Shown piece after piece: positions 51,756-60,278 of a stretch of DNA of 64,000 nt; within the stretch, counting starts at the first letter, position 1, and every line of letters begins with the position of its first letter. The stretch comes from Flavobacteriales bacterium. Its GTDB lineage: Bacteria; Bacteroidota; Bacteroidia; Flavobacteriales_F; PHOS-HE28. The notes under the pieces are model-generated. The model made no database searches, was not told where the DNA came from, and saw only the letters and a list, made by a program, of their open reading frames with translations. Made by a program: the position numbers and the translations under genes. The stretch covers positions 558,001 through 622,000 of the forward strand of contig JAMLHB010000002.1 in assembly GCA_023957375.1 (NCBI GenBank), in the 5' to 3' direction.

Positions 51756-52781
51756 ATGAAAAATCTGACTGCCCTCCTAACCGGAGCGATGCTGCTGGCC
51801 TCGCTTTCGAGCCAAGCGCGGATCATCCGCGTGAACAGCGTGGCCGCATTCGCCACCACTTGCTCCGATTGCTTTCAGACCCTGGCCTCTGCCTATGGCG
51901 CAGCCGTGGATGGCGACACGATCCACTTGGAACCTTCAGATGCCAATTATGGTGACCTGACCATTCAGAAACGGCTGGTGATCATCGGTGCGGGATACAA
52001 GCTCGGCACAGCACCGAACAACAATGGGCTACAGGCCAACACGCAAACCTCACGGGTGAATTTGCTCACGCTAAGCGGCGTCAACTCCTCGGGCACGGTG
52101 ATCATGGGCCTGCACTTCGTCAACCAGAATGGAGGGCTTAACATCTTGAACACGGCCAACGTGCAGATCCGCCGCTGTTTTTTCGATGGGTTGGGCATCA
52201 ACTTTCCCAATGGCACGGCAGTCACGGTCTCGAACATCCTGATCGCGGAGAATTTCATATCCGGAAGCATTACCCACGAGCAAAACGCGCAAACCATCAC
52301 CAACCTCACGATCAGGAACAATATCATCGGCAGTAATCTGAACTTCAATGATGCTTCCGACGTGATCGAGAACCTGCTGGTGCTGAACAACACGCTGCTG
52401 TACAACGGCAATCATGGGCTGAAGAACGCCGAGGTAGCCTACAACGTGTTCCACCAAGGGAATATCACCGGCACGAACAATACGATCCACGACAACATCA
52501 GCGCGGTGGCCCTGACCGGAGGCGATGCGAGCAACGCCGTGGTGAACATGGGCAACGTGTACAACCTGATGGTTGGCAGCGATGACAGCAAGTATGACAT
52601 CCTGAGCACTTCGCCCTACAATGAGACCGGAGCACAGGCACGCGGAGCATTCAGCGGCATATCCCCCTATCGATTGAGCGGCATCCCCAACATCCCGGCG
52701 ATCTATGCCCTGCAATCCACCTTGAACACTACCCCGGGCGGAACAGTGAACGTGACCCTGAGCACCCGCTCCAATCCCTGA
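51756..52781 (+). CDS. Secreted right-handed beta-helix protein
   Basis: 341 residues from the ATG at 51756, where a signal peptide begins (MKNLTALLTGAMLLASLSSQ). The body is a ladder of short strands with N/T/I-rich turns (TVSNILIAENFISGSITHEQ; NNIIGSNLNFNDASDVIENL; NGNHGLKNAEVAYNVFHQGN), as in parallel beta-helix proteins. Unlike the protein at 583-2082 it has no T9SS sorting domain; it ends GGTVNVTLSTRSNP. The next gene, six bases downstream, does carry one, so the two may be secreted by different routes or form a pair. Confidence 0.8.
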   Translation: MKNLTALLTGAMLLASLSSQARIIRVNSVAAFATTCSDCFQTLASAYGAAVDGDTIHLEPSDANYGDLTIQKRLVIIGAGYKLGTAPNNNGLQANTQTSRVNLLTLSGVNSSGTVIMGLHFVNQNGGLNILNTANVQIRRCFFDGLGINFPNGTAVTVSNILIAENFISGSITHEQNAQTITNLTIRNNIIGSNLNFNDASDVIENLLVLNNTLLYNGNHGLKNAEVAYNVFHQGNITGTNNTIHDNISAVALTGGDASNAVVNMGNVYNLMVGSDDSKYDILSTSPYNETGAQARGAFSGISPYRLSGIPNIPAIYALQSTLNTTPGGTVNVTLSTRSNP

Positions 52782-52787
52782 GCCGCC

Positions 52788-53792
52788 ATGCTACGCTGGA
52801 CCATAGGGATCACCTTCCTGCTGGCCTTATGCCAGGCACAGGCACAGACCGCGAGCATGGTGCGCGGGGAATACTGGATCGATCAGGACCTCGGCATCGG
52901 CTTGAACATTCCATTCTCACTGGCAGATGATCCGGACGTGCCCGGTGTACAGCTTCCGGTAAGCCTCGCCGGATACAGTCCCGGTGTACACACCATCGGC
53001 CTGCGCACGCTGGATGCGGACGGGCATTGGAGCCCCACCAACTTCAGCAAGGCCGTGGTGATCGAGGTGCCGCCAGTACCACCGAGCGATCTCTCGGAGA
53101 CCGAATACTTCCTGAACGAGGATCCCGGTTTCGGGAACGCCCTTACCGCTTGGACGGGAAGTACGGCGGATGCCGTCGACGTGATGTTCAACCCCGATCT
53201 ATCCAATGCTGCCACAGGCGTGAGCACGCTATTCGTGCGGACACGCACGAGCGATGGCGTGTGGGGCTTGACGAACCACCGAGCGGTGGTGGTGATCGAA
53301 CCGGAAGAGCCCTCGGACATCGTACGCATCGAGACCTTCGGCCTACCGGGACCCGATCCGGGGTTCGGGGCGGCTGACCAACACGTGGTATCAACCCCGG
53401 CCACGGACCTTGCGGAGCATGTGTTCGATGCTCCCGTTCCATTGAATTTCAACATCTACGATACCCTGATGGTCCGCGCCCTGGACCTGGTCGGGCGATG
53501 GAGCCTGACGAACCGGGTGATCGTCGACGGTAGCACATCGGCAGAAGAGTTGAGTGCCGCCTTCGCCATCTCCACCTATCCCAACCCCTTCACCGAAGGC
53601 ATCACCGTGCGTACGGATGATGATAAGCCCCTGCGTGTGGTACTCTATGACCCACAAGGCAAGTTGGTGCATGACAAGGTGCGGAACGGCGAGAGCTACA
53701 TCGACCTGCACGGACTGGCCAGCGGCACCTACACGGCCTTCTTCTGGAAGGAACCGGAACGCATTCACCGCGTGCAGTTGGTGAAGCAATAG
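52788..53792 (+). CDS. Secreted three-repeat protein with type A T9SS sorting domain
   Basis: 334 residues. Signal peptide MLRWTIGITFLLALCQAQAQ. Three units of about 75 residues repeat the pattern EYW-or-EYF...DPGFG...VRTRDxxGxWSLTN...VVVIE (for example YWIDQDLGIGLNIPFSLADD; EYFLNEDPGFGNALTAWTG; LPGPDPGFGAADQHVVS). This WSxTN repeat recurs in Bacteroidota surface proteins; its function is unknown. The last 80 residues (FAISTYPNPFTEGITVRTDD ... IHRVQLVKQ) are a type A sorting domain. It starts six bases after the beta-helix gene stop, so the two are co-transcribed. Confidence 0.85.
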   Translation: MLRWTIGITFLLALCQAQAQTASMVRGEYWIDQDLGIGLNIPFSLADDPDVPGVQLPVSLAGYSPGVHTIGLRTLDADGHWSPTNFSKAVVIEVPPVPPSDLSETEYFLNEDPGFGNALTAWTGSTADAVDVMFNPDLSNAATGVSTLFVRTRTSDGVWGLTNHRAVVVIEPEEPSDIVRIETFGLPGPDPGFGAADQHVVSTPATDLAEHVFDAPVPLNFNIYDTLMVRALDLVGRWSLTNRVIVDGSTSAEELSAAFAISTYPNPFTEGITVRTDDDKPLRVVLYDPQGKLVHDKVRNGESYIDLHGLASGTYTAFFWKEPERIHRVQLVKQ

Positions 53793-53869
53793 TGCGGAAA
53801 GAGCGCGGACGCCTGCACTCCCGTCGCCCGGATTCGAACCACGTACCTCAACCCAACATCACCCATCCC

Positions 53870-54172
53870 ATGAAACTCGCGATCCCCGCCCTGCTGTGCT
53901 GCTGCCTGCTCTGCACCACTTGTGGCTCCACCATCACGGGTTCGTACGAGGGCCAGGGCACAGGGGTGCGCTCCATGTTCGGCACCGCCAAGCTGGAGCT
54001 GCAGCCCAGTGGGCGCTACTATGCCACCATCATGGGGCAGACGCAGGCCGGCACCTACGCCCAGGAGGATGGCAGGCTGCTGTTCACCTTCGGCAACGGC
54101 GCCACCAGCGTAGGCACCTGGAGCGGCGATACGCTCTTGCTGGACGGCATCGCTTTCCTCAAAAAGGACTGA
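53870..54172 (+). CDS. Small lipoprotein
   Basis: 100 residues from the ATG at 53870. Lipobox in ALLCCCLLCTTCGSTITG predicts lipidation at the Cys before Gly-Ser. The remainder is a small beta-rich domain (GTAKLELQPSGRYYATIMGQ; GRLLFTFGNGATSVGTWSGD) like many copper-resistance-NlpE-like or lipocalin-type small lipoproteins, but no family can be named. First gene of the cluster that continues with the LemA-GYF protein 35 bases downstream. Confidence 0.7.
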   Translation: MKLAIPALLCCCLLCTTCGSTITGSYEGQGTGVRSMFGTAKLELQPSGRYYATIMGQTQAGTYAQEDGRLLFTFGNGATSVGTWSGDTLLLDGIAFLKKD

Positions 54173-54207
54173 CGCTCCTTCCGACCTCATTGACCAAACT
54201 TCCAACC

Positions 54208-55086
54208 ATGCTCTACTTCCTCCTTCTCCTCCTTGCCGCGATCGTCCTCTTCGCCGTACGTGCATACAATGGCCTGCAGAAGTTGGCGCAGAACGTGCGT
54301 GAGTCGACCTCCAATGTGCAGGTCGCCATCAGCAAGAAGCTGTCCTCCATCAACCAGTTGATCGAGGTGGTGAAAAACTTCCAGGCAGGTGAGCAACTGG
54401 TGCAGTTGCAGGTCTCCCAGGACCAGTCCGCGGCGGCCATGTCCAATGCCTACCAGCAGTCCGGCACCGTGCTGTCCACCATCCAAGGCGTGGCGGACCG
54501 CTTCCCGAACCTGAAGGCCAGCGAACAATACCACCGGCTGATCAACAACATCGAAACGTGCGAGGCCGATATCGGCACCGCCCGCACCAAGTATAACGGG
54601 GTGGTGAAGCAATACAACAGTTATCGGCTGGGCATCCCCACGGTGTTCATCGCACGCTCCATGGGATTCGGCGAAGCGCCCTACCTGCAGTTCGACCAGT
54701 CCGGCGCCGCCGACCCGAACAGCTTGAAGGAGTTCAGGACGGACGATGGGGAGCGCTTGCACCAGTTGCTCTCCGGTGCCGGGGGGTCCATCGCCAGGAC
54801 CACGCGCTCGCTGGCCAAGCAGGCCGGCAGCGCAGGGAAGGCATTGGCAGAACGGATCAAGGAGGCACCCGATGCCCAGTACTTCTACCTCCCCGCTGGC
54901 GGCACCCCCAAAGGGCCGCTGCCCTTGAGCGAGATCCGCGCCATGGCCGAATCGGGGACGCTTCCCGCCGATGTGCAAGTGGCCGCGCACGGCGAGGAGG
55001 TCTGGAAGGCGCTTTCCGCCCTGGAACAGTTCCGGTCCGATGTTCCCGGCGCACTCCCCGGCCAGGAGAACCAGCCAACCGCCTAG
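54208..55086 (+). CDS. LemA-family protein with C-terminal GYF_2-like domain
   Basis: 292 residues from the ATG at 54208. N-terminal membrane helix (MLYFLLLLLAAIVLFAVRAY) with the LemA coiled helices (LAQNVRESTSNVQVAISKKL; INQLIEVVKNF; VLSTIQGVADRFPNLKASEQ; YNGVVKQYNSYRLGIPTVFI). After a linker the C-terminal 50 residues are a GYF_2-like domain (QYFYLPAGGTPKGPLPLSEI ... VWKALSALEQF), which commonly binds proline-rich peptides and often sits in membrane-protein regulators. LemA function is unknown. The fusion suggests a recruiting role at the cytoplasmic membrane. A four-TM protein follows 22 bases later. Confidence 0.85.
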   Translation: MLYFLLLLLAAIVLFAVRAYNGLQKLAQNVRESTSNVQVAISKKLSSINQLIEVVKNFQAGEQLVQLQVSQDQSAAAMSNAYQQSGTVLSTIQGVADRFPNLKASEQYHRLINNIETCEADIGTARTKYNGVVKQYNSYRLGIPTVFIARSMGFGEAPYLQFDQSGAADPNSLKEFRTDDGERLHQLLSGAGGSIARTTRSLAKQAGSAGKALAERIKEAPDAQYFYLPAGGTPKGPLPLSEIRAMAESGTLPADVQVAAHGEEVWKALSALEQFRSDVPGALPGQENQPTA

Positions 55087-55107
55087 CGCCTGCACAACAC
55101 ACTTGCC

Positions 55108-55809
55108 ATGGCCACCAACCCCGGTATTCCGGAACTGCATGTCACCGGGCCGGTGCGCGCGCTGGTGCCGGGCCTCTTTGCCTTGGCAGCACTTTGCTTC
55201 TTCCTGCCTTTCCTGGTACTGAACTGCTGGCACGTCCGGGTGGCCAGCAGTTCAGGCATGGGCATGATCGCCGGTCTGCCGCCCGCCCCTGATGAGGCCG
55301 GGCTGGCTGAACTGCAGCAGTGGAAGGAGATCGAGGGCCTGGCCGCATCGCTCATTACCCACTGGGTCGGAGATGGAACGGCGGAGATGGCCACCAAGCG
55401 GCTGGATGAGCCCGCGGGTCCCCAAGCGGCGGAACAAGTGCGCGCCATGCTCAGCGGGGGCGGGTCCCGCAGGGCTGGGCACTCGGCAGCCACGGGCAGC
55501 CCCTGGTTCGCGATCATCGCCTTCGCATCCGCGCTCGCCGGCGCATTGCTTGCCTTCTTACGGTCTCGCAGGGAGGCCGCAACATGGATGGTGCTGGCCC
55601 TGATCGGCCTGGCGGCGCTCTGGTGCATGCCTGTTGAACCCTTGAACATGGAACGGGCGCTTGAAGCAGAAAACTTGGGCACGCCGATCAAGTTTGGCTT
55701 GCATGCCGCTCGCGGCATCGGCCATGTGGGAGCCTCCATCGCGTTCGCACTTGCTGGCATCCTGGCGTTCTTCCGGCCCAGCAGCACGCCCGTTCCCCAT
55801 CGGGATTGA
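55108..55809 (+). CDS. Membrane protein of unknown function, four predicted TM helices
   Basis: 233 residues. Hydrophobic segments at about 17-40 (ALVPGLFALAALCFFLPFLV), 132-149, 154-173 (ATWMVLALIGLAALWCMPVE) and 199-222 (GHVGASIAFALAGILAFFRP), with a soluble loop of about 90 residues between the first and second. No motif is recognised. It is 22 bases after the LemA-GYF gene and likely forms a membrane complex with it. The following 254 bases (55810-56063) hold no gene I can support. Confidence 0.7.
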   Translation: MATNPGIPELHVTGPVRALVPGLFALAALCFFLPFLVLNCWHVRVASSSGMGMIAGLPPAPDEAGLAELQQWKEIEGLAASLITHWVGDGTAEMATKRLDEPAGPQAAEQVRAMLSGGGSRRAGHSAATGSPWFAIIAFASALAGALLAFLRSRREAATWMVLALIGLAALWCMPVEPLNMERALEAENLGTPIKFGLHAARGIGHVGASIAFALAGILAFFRPSSTPVPHRD

Positions 55810-56063
55810 AACGCCCTGGATCTTCGCCTGCACCGCTTGGCTGCATTTCTCCTTGGCCCTTTTCCGCCGCATTCTCACCCCCACCCGCCGAATCCACGAT
55901 CGCGCAGGGGAAGGCCTGGCTAGGCCGGTTGATTTGACCCGTCAACACACAACAGCCATGCTCATTCTTCTGCCTCTCCGCTGCCTTGATGCTGATCGCG
56001 GCCCTATTGTCGGAGGAATACAGGATGCGACAACACCAACATAATCTCTAACCGAAACACCCC

Positions 56064-57023
56064 ATGAAGACCCTGGACCCGCTCAAGCTCTTGGCCCTGG
56101 CCGCGCTTTCCGCGTTGCCGCTGCTCAGCCAGGCACAGAAACAGAAGAAGGTGGAAGTGACCTTCGAGGACGTGAAGGCCAAATGCGACTCGGTGCCGCT
56201 TCCCCGCGACCAGCGCGTGCGCATCGCCGTGGCCCGCTTCAACGTGACCACCACGAACAATCCCCCGGAACTAGGCGACAACATGGCCACCATGCTGGAA
56301 AGCGCATTGAACGAGATGCAGTGCTTCCGTGTGCTGGAAAGCAAGAGCAACCTGGGCGACATGACCCAGGAAACCGAAGGCTCGGACAATGGCCTGATGA
56401 ACGTCGGCAGCGTGGCGCGCAGCGGCAAGATGCTCGGCGCACAGTTGGTGGTGACCGGCGAGATCACTGAGTACAACGAAGGATCGAGCGGAGTACGGAT
56501 CGGTCTCGTCAAAGTAGCGGCAGGGACCATCCACATGGGCTTCATCCTGAAAGTGCTGGACCCTCAGACCCGCGACATCCTGTGGAGCAAGAGCGTGAAC
56601 GTGGAGGGCAAGGCACAATCGGGCGTGGGCCTGGGCTTGGGCATGTTCAATGCGGTTTCCAGCGTGAAGAACAACCCGGCCCTGGCCAATGCCCTGGAAA
56701 AAGGCGTGATCCAAAGCTGCATGCTGCTGGCGGACAACTGGGAGAAGATCGAGCTTCCGGAATCCGCCGACCCGAACGCGAACTGGACCGTGTTCTCCAT
56801 CGCCAACATGGACTATGGGGCCATGGGCGGTTTCGAGGCCATCGTGAAGAGCAGCTCCAAGGTGAAGAACACCGAGCGCGCCTTCAACCAAGGCATCGGT
56901 ACGTTGACGGTTCAGCATGAAGGAAGCACGCAGGACCTGCTGGACGCCATCTACGGCAAGCTGGAGGCCAAGTACACCGTGGCCGACCTGCGCGAAGGAA
57001 GCATCGCACTGAAACGGAAGTGA
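56064..57023 (+). CDS. CsgG-family protein (curli-assembly-factor fold)
   Basis: 319 residues. CsgG forms the outer-membrane export pore for curli; related proteins serve other envelope roles. Signal peptide LKLLALAALSALPLLSQAQ without a lipobox Cys, unlike true CsgG. Core motifs: RVRIAVARFNVTTTNNPPEL, NMATMLESALNEMQCFRVLE, GKMLGAQLVVTGEITEYNEG, IGLVKVAAGTIHMGFILKVL and DILWSKSVNVEGKA. No CsgA/CsgB, CsgE or CsgF is nearby, so curli secretion is unlikely. It is followed 19 bases later by a small outer-membrane barrel, likely its partner. Confidence 0.85.
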   Translation: MKTLDPLKLLALAALSALPLLSQAQKQKKVEVTFEDVKAKCDSVPLPRDQRVRIAVARFNVTTTNNPPELGDNMATMLESALNEMQCFRVLESKSNLGDMTQETEGSDNGLMNVGSVARSGKMLGAQLVVTGEITEYNEGSSGVRIGLVKVAAGTIHMGFILKVLDPQTRDILWSKSVNVEGKAQSGVGLGLGMFNAVSSVKNNPALANALEKGVIQSCMLLADNWEKIELPESADPNANWTVFSIANMDYGAMGGFEAIVKSSSKVKNTERAFNQGIGTLTVQHEGSTQDLLDAIYGKLEAKYTVADLREGSIALKRK

Positions 57024-57042
57024 TCCAAAAAAAACCACTGTC

Positions 57043-57669
57043 ATGAAACACATCATCACCTGCATCTCCCTGTTGTCCGGGCTTGCCCTCATCGCACCGA
57101 GCGAGGCACAGGCGCAAGCATTCGCGCAAGGAACCACCGCCATCAACCTGGGCATCGGCTTGGGCGGCACGCGCTACAGCTACCTCAACGCCTACAACAG
57201 CGATTACAGGACCTCGCCCACCCTCATCGCCAGTTTCGAGCACGGCGTGGCGACGGTGGACGGAATAGGCGCGATCGGCGTGGGCGGCCTGTTCGCCAAC
57301 AAGAGCGTATCCTACAAGCACAGCAACCAAGTGGGTTCCTGGCATTACGAATACGACCGGAAATGGTCCAACACGGTGATCGGGCTGCGCGGGGCGCTCC
57401 ATGTCAACGAGATCATCGAGAGCGACCAGTTCGACCTGTACGGCGGCCTGATGCTGGGCTACAACATCGGCGGCTACAAGGACAAGAGCACCCGCACCAT
57501 CAACGGGGTGACCGAGGACTACTCGGACAACTACCATTACAAACTGAACTTCGTGACCTGGAGCACCTTCATCGGGGGGCGCTACCTCTTCACAGACCAT
57601 CTCGGCGCCTACCTGGAAGTGGGCTACGGAGCCAGCTACCTGAACTTGGGCTTGACGGCGAAATTCTAG
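57043..57669 (+). CDS. Small outer-membrane beta-barrel protein
   Basis: 208 residues. Signal peptide MKHIITCISLLSGLALIAPS ending in AEAQA. Alternating amphipathic strands (TAINLGIGLGGTRYSYLNAY; SPTLIASFEHGVATVDG; LYGGLMLGYNIGGYK; GAYLEVGYGASYLNLGLTAK) and a terminal Phe predict an 8-strand barrel of OmpA/OmpW size. Co-transcribed with the CsgG-like gene (19-base gap). Function unknown; possible sensor or structural barrel. Confidence 0.8.
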   Translation: MKHIITCISLLSGLALIAPSEAQAQAFAQGTTAINLGIGLGGTRYSYLNAYNSDYRTSPTLIASFEHGVATVDGIGAIGVGGLFANKSVSYKHSNQVGSWHYEYDRKWSNTVIGLRGALHVNEIIESDQFDLYGGLMLGYNIGGYKDKSTRTINGVTEDYSDNYHYKLNFVTWSTFIGGRYLFTDHLGAYLEVGYGASYLNLGLTAKF

Positions 57670-57708
57670 CGAATGGCACCGTTCCTTGAGCCGGAACGGT
57701 CCGGGGCG

Positions 57709-57746
57709 GCACCCCGGCTTCCGCAAACTGCGGAGGTGCGGGGTGC
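57709..57746 (+). terminator. Compound hairpin after the barrel gene
   Basis: GCACCCCG (57709-57716) pairs with CGGGGTGC (57739-57746), with an inner stem CCGCA/TGCGG (57721-57725 and 57729-57733). A smaller stem, ACCGTTCC with GGAACGGT (57678-57700), precedes it. No good T-tract follows. The rest of 57747-57904 contains nothing I can assign. Confidence 0.5.
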
Positions 57747-57904
57747 TTGCCGTTTACATCCGTTGCAGTGTACCCCTGTGCCCAAAGGGCCGAACCCCAT
57801 TCACTACGGGAATACCCACGAACGCCATTCGGGCGGAGGCACCCCATGCAGGGAAGGCGGGCCAACGGGGCCGCCGTGGGCGTTCCCACTTCCCCAAAAT
57901 GCAA

Positions 57905-57926
57905 AATGCCTCCTTTCGGAGGCATT
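57905..57926 (-). terminator. Intrinsic terminator of tRNA-Gly
   Basis: AATGCCTCC (57905-57913) and GGAGGCATT (57918-57926) form a 9-bp stem with a four-base loop; on the minus strand TTTTGC follows. It starts four bases after the tRNA 3' end. Confidence 0.85.
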
Positions 57927-57929
57927 CTG

Positions 57930-58002
<73 letters not shown>

Positions 58003-58014
58003 TGAAACGGGGTG

Positions 58015-58044
58015 CAAATATAGTTGCCTTCCCGATCGGTGCAA
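58015..58044 (-). promoter_or_regulatory. Promoter of tRNA-Gly: TTG, 19 bases, TATATTTG
   Basis: On the minus strand TTG (58044-58042) and TATATTTG (58022-58015), a full match to the Bacteroidota consensus with 19 bases between. The start would be about 5-6 bases before the mature tRNA 5' end. Confidence 0.65.
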
Positions 58045-58147
58045 GAGCTTCGGCCCTCGGGGCAACCGGCGTGCGCCGATCGGCAAAGGCATGAATAAGG
58101 CCCCTTCCGAACGGTCCCTGCGGTCCCCTTGCTTTCTTTTGCTTCCC

Positions 58148-59038
58148 ATGGGCGCCATCGGCTACTACCTCCTACGGCCTGTTTTATACGGCATCGCGTA
58201 CTTGCCTTTTCCGCTGCTGTACCTGCTGAGCGACGCGGTGCAGCTACTGCTCTTCGGGGTGTTCGGCTACCGCCTGAAGGTGGTGCGGGAGAACTTGCGC
58301 AACAGCTTCCCGGAAAAGAGCGAAGCCGAACTGAAGCAAGTCGAGCACGAGTTCCGGCGGTGGTTCTGCGACCTGATGCTGGAAACGATCAAGACGCTCA
58401 CCATCACACCCCGGCAGGTGAACAAGCGGATCAGCGTGGAAGGCACCGGGGTGTTGAAACAATACTTTGAAGCAGGTCAGAGCGTCATCATCGTCATGGG
58501 CCACTGGGGCAATTGGGAGTTGGGCGGTGCGCGCTTCAGCCAGTTGGGCCTGCACCATTTGAACGTGATCTACCACCCGTTGGAGAACAAGCACTTCGAC
58601 CGGCTTTTCATCCGCATGCGGACCCGTTTGGGCAATGGCTTGTACCCCATGAAGGACACGGTGCGGTGCATGCTGCGCGACAGTCGGAAGCTGACGGCCA
58701 CGGCCTTCATCGCCGACCAAACGCCTTCGCCGGAGCATGCGTATTGGACCACCTTCCTGAACCAGGACACGCCGGTGTTCCGAGGCACGGAGGCCATTGC
58801 GCGCAAATTGGGCCAGCCGGTGATCTACTTGGGCATTGACCGGAAAAAGCGGGGCCACTACCACATGCGCTTTGAGCTGCTGGAGGCGGAACCGGGCTCC
58901 ACTGCGGAAGGGGAAATCAGCGAGCGCCATACGCGGCTGTTGGAAGAGGACATCCGAAAGCATCCGGCCATCTGGTTGTGGACGCACAGGCGGTGGAAAC
59001 ATGGGAGCCGGAGGCAGGCAGTAGGCAACGGGCAGTAA
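58148..59038 (+). CDS. Lysophospholipid/lipid A acyltransferase (LpxL/HtrB family)
   Basis: 296 residues from the ATG at 58148; an upstream methionine at 58091 adds an unlikely polar extension. Transfers an acyl chain to a lipid A precursor or related lipid at the inner membrane. An N-terminal membrane segment (YYLLRPVLYGIAYLPFPLLY) is followed by the catalytic HX4E motif in MGHWGNWELGG, then DQTPSPEHAYWTTF and the C-terminal WLWTHRRWKHGS, all of the LpxL family. The phylum uses a single such enzyme in many species. It lies next to a desaturase gene, together suggesting membrane-lipid synthesis. Confidence 0.88.
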   Translation: MGAIGYYLLRPVLYGIAYLPFPLLYLLSDAVQLLLFGVFGYRLKVVRENLRNSFPEKSEAELKQVEHEFRRWFCDLMLETIKTLTITPRQVNKRISVEGTGVLKQYFEAGQSVIIVMGHWGNWELGGARFSQLGLHHLNVIYHPLENKHFDRLFIRMRTRLGNGLYPMKDTVRCMLRDSRKLTATAFIADQTPSPEHAYWTTFLNQDTPVFRGTEAIARKLGQPVIYLGIDRKKRGHYHMRFELLEAEPGSTAEGEISERHTRLLEEDIRKHPAIWLWTHRRWKHGSRRQAVGNGQ

Positions 59039-59120
59039 GCAGCGGGAATGGGGCCGTTTGCACGACCCTTTCGGGACTTCAATCCATCCTTGCATAGACC
59101 CGATATAAATTAGCCGCCCC

Positions 59121-60101
59121 ATGTTGGAAGGAAGAGACTTGATCTTAGCCACCCGAGCCTACGCCAAGGAGTACCGCGGCCGCAGTTGGTGGCACCTCAT
59201 CATTACCTTGGTGGTACTGGCCGCGGGCTACACCGGCGTGTTCTTAGTGAACCCCTGGTGGGCCAAAGTGATCTGCACGGTATTGGTCGCCCTCACCTTG
59301 GGTCGCATGTTCGTGCTTTACCACGACTTCCTGCACCAGAGCATCCTCAGCAATTCCAAGGCGGCCAAGGGCATCTTCACCGTGTTCGGTTGGTACATGC
59401 TGGCACCGGTGAGCATCTGGGAGCGCAGCCACAACTACCACCATGCCCACAACTGCAAGTTGTACACCAGCAGCATCGGCTCCTATCCGGTGGTGACCAA
59501 GGAAAAGTACCTGTCCTCCCCCTGGGGGGAACGCACCGTGTACCTGTTCGTGCGCCATCCGATCACCATCGGGCTGGGCTACTTGTTCATGTTCATTTAC
59601 GGCATGTGCATCCGGTCGTTCGTCAGCAACACGGGCAAGCACTGGGACAGCATCGTGGCCTTGGTGTTCCACTTTGCCATCGGTACGGGCATCTTCCTGT
59701 TGGCGGGCTGGTGGGGCTTGTTGTTCGGCTTCCTCATCCCCTTCATCATCAGCCTGGGGCTGGGCAGCTACCTGTTCTACGCGCAGCACAACTTTCCCGG
59801 TGTGCGCTACGCCGAAAAAGACGGATGGACGTACCACGATGCCGCGCTGAGCAGCAGCAGCCACATGAAGATGAGCCCTGTGATGCGCTGGTTCCTGGCC
59901 AATATCGGCTATCACCACATCCATCACCTCAATCCGCGCATTCCCTTCTACCGGCTTCCCGAAGTCTACAAGGCTATCCCCGAGCTGCAAAAGGCCAAGG
60001 TGACCACCCTTCTTCCCTGGGACGTGCTGAAGTGCCTGCGCTTGAAGGTGTGGGACCCGGTGCAACAGCGCATGCTGAGCCGGAGGGAGATCTATGCGTG
60101 A
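59121..60101 (+). CDS. Membrane fatty acid desaturase
   Basis: 326 residues. Di-iron desaturase that introduces a double bond into an acyl chain, using reduced ferredoxin or cytochrome b5-type electrons. The three His boxes are visible: LYHDFLHQ, ERSHNYHHAHNC and NIGYHHIHHLN. Four hydrophobic segments fit the family topology (LIITLVVLAAGYTGVFLVNP; WWAKVICTVLVALTLGRMFV; GYLFMFIYGMCI; GIFLLAGWWGLLFGFLIPFI). Head-group or acyl specificity cannot be told. The 83-base gap before it contains no clear promoter. Confidence 0.9.
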   Translation: MLEGRDLILATRAYAKEYRGRSWWHLIITLVVLAAGYTGVFLVNPWWAKVICTVLVALTLGRMFVLYHDFLHQSILSNSKAAKGIFTVFGWYMLAPVSIWERSHNYHHAHNCKLYTSSIGSYPVVTKEKYLSSPWGERTVYLFVRHPITIGLGYLFMFIYGMCIRSFVSNTGKHWDSIVALVFHFAIGTGIFLLAGWWGLLFGFLIPFIISLGLGSYLFYAQHNFPGVRYAEKDGWTYHDAALSSSSHMKMSPVMRWFLANIGYHHIHHLNPRIPFYRLPEVYKAIPELQKAKVTTLLPWDVLKCLRLKVWDPVQQRMLSRREIYA

Positions 60102-60278
60102 GCAGAGTTGCGGGTTGGCCGTTGTAGTCGCCAGGCGGCTGCCGACGGGTTCGGTGTGCACGGTTGGCCACGATGGATCAGGAAGGACGGCGGCATCGGG
60201 CCATGATCGGTACCGTAACCTTCGCCCGGCCCGTTACCTTCGGCCCCGCACCAATCCCATTGAGCCGTGGAACCTGCA

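Noticed and set aside
56064..57023. Curli secretion locus
   Set aside because: Only a CsgG-fold protein is present; it has no lipobox Cys and no CsgA, B, E or F genes are nearby.
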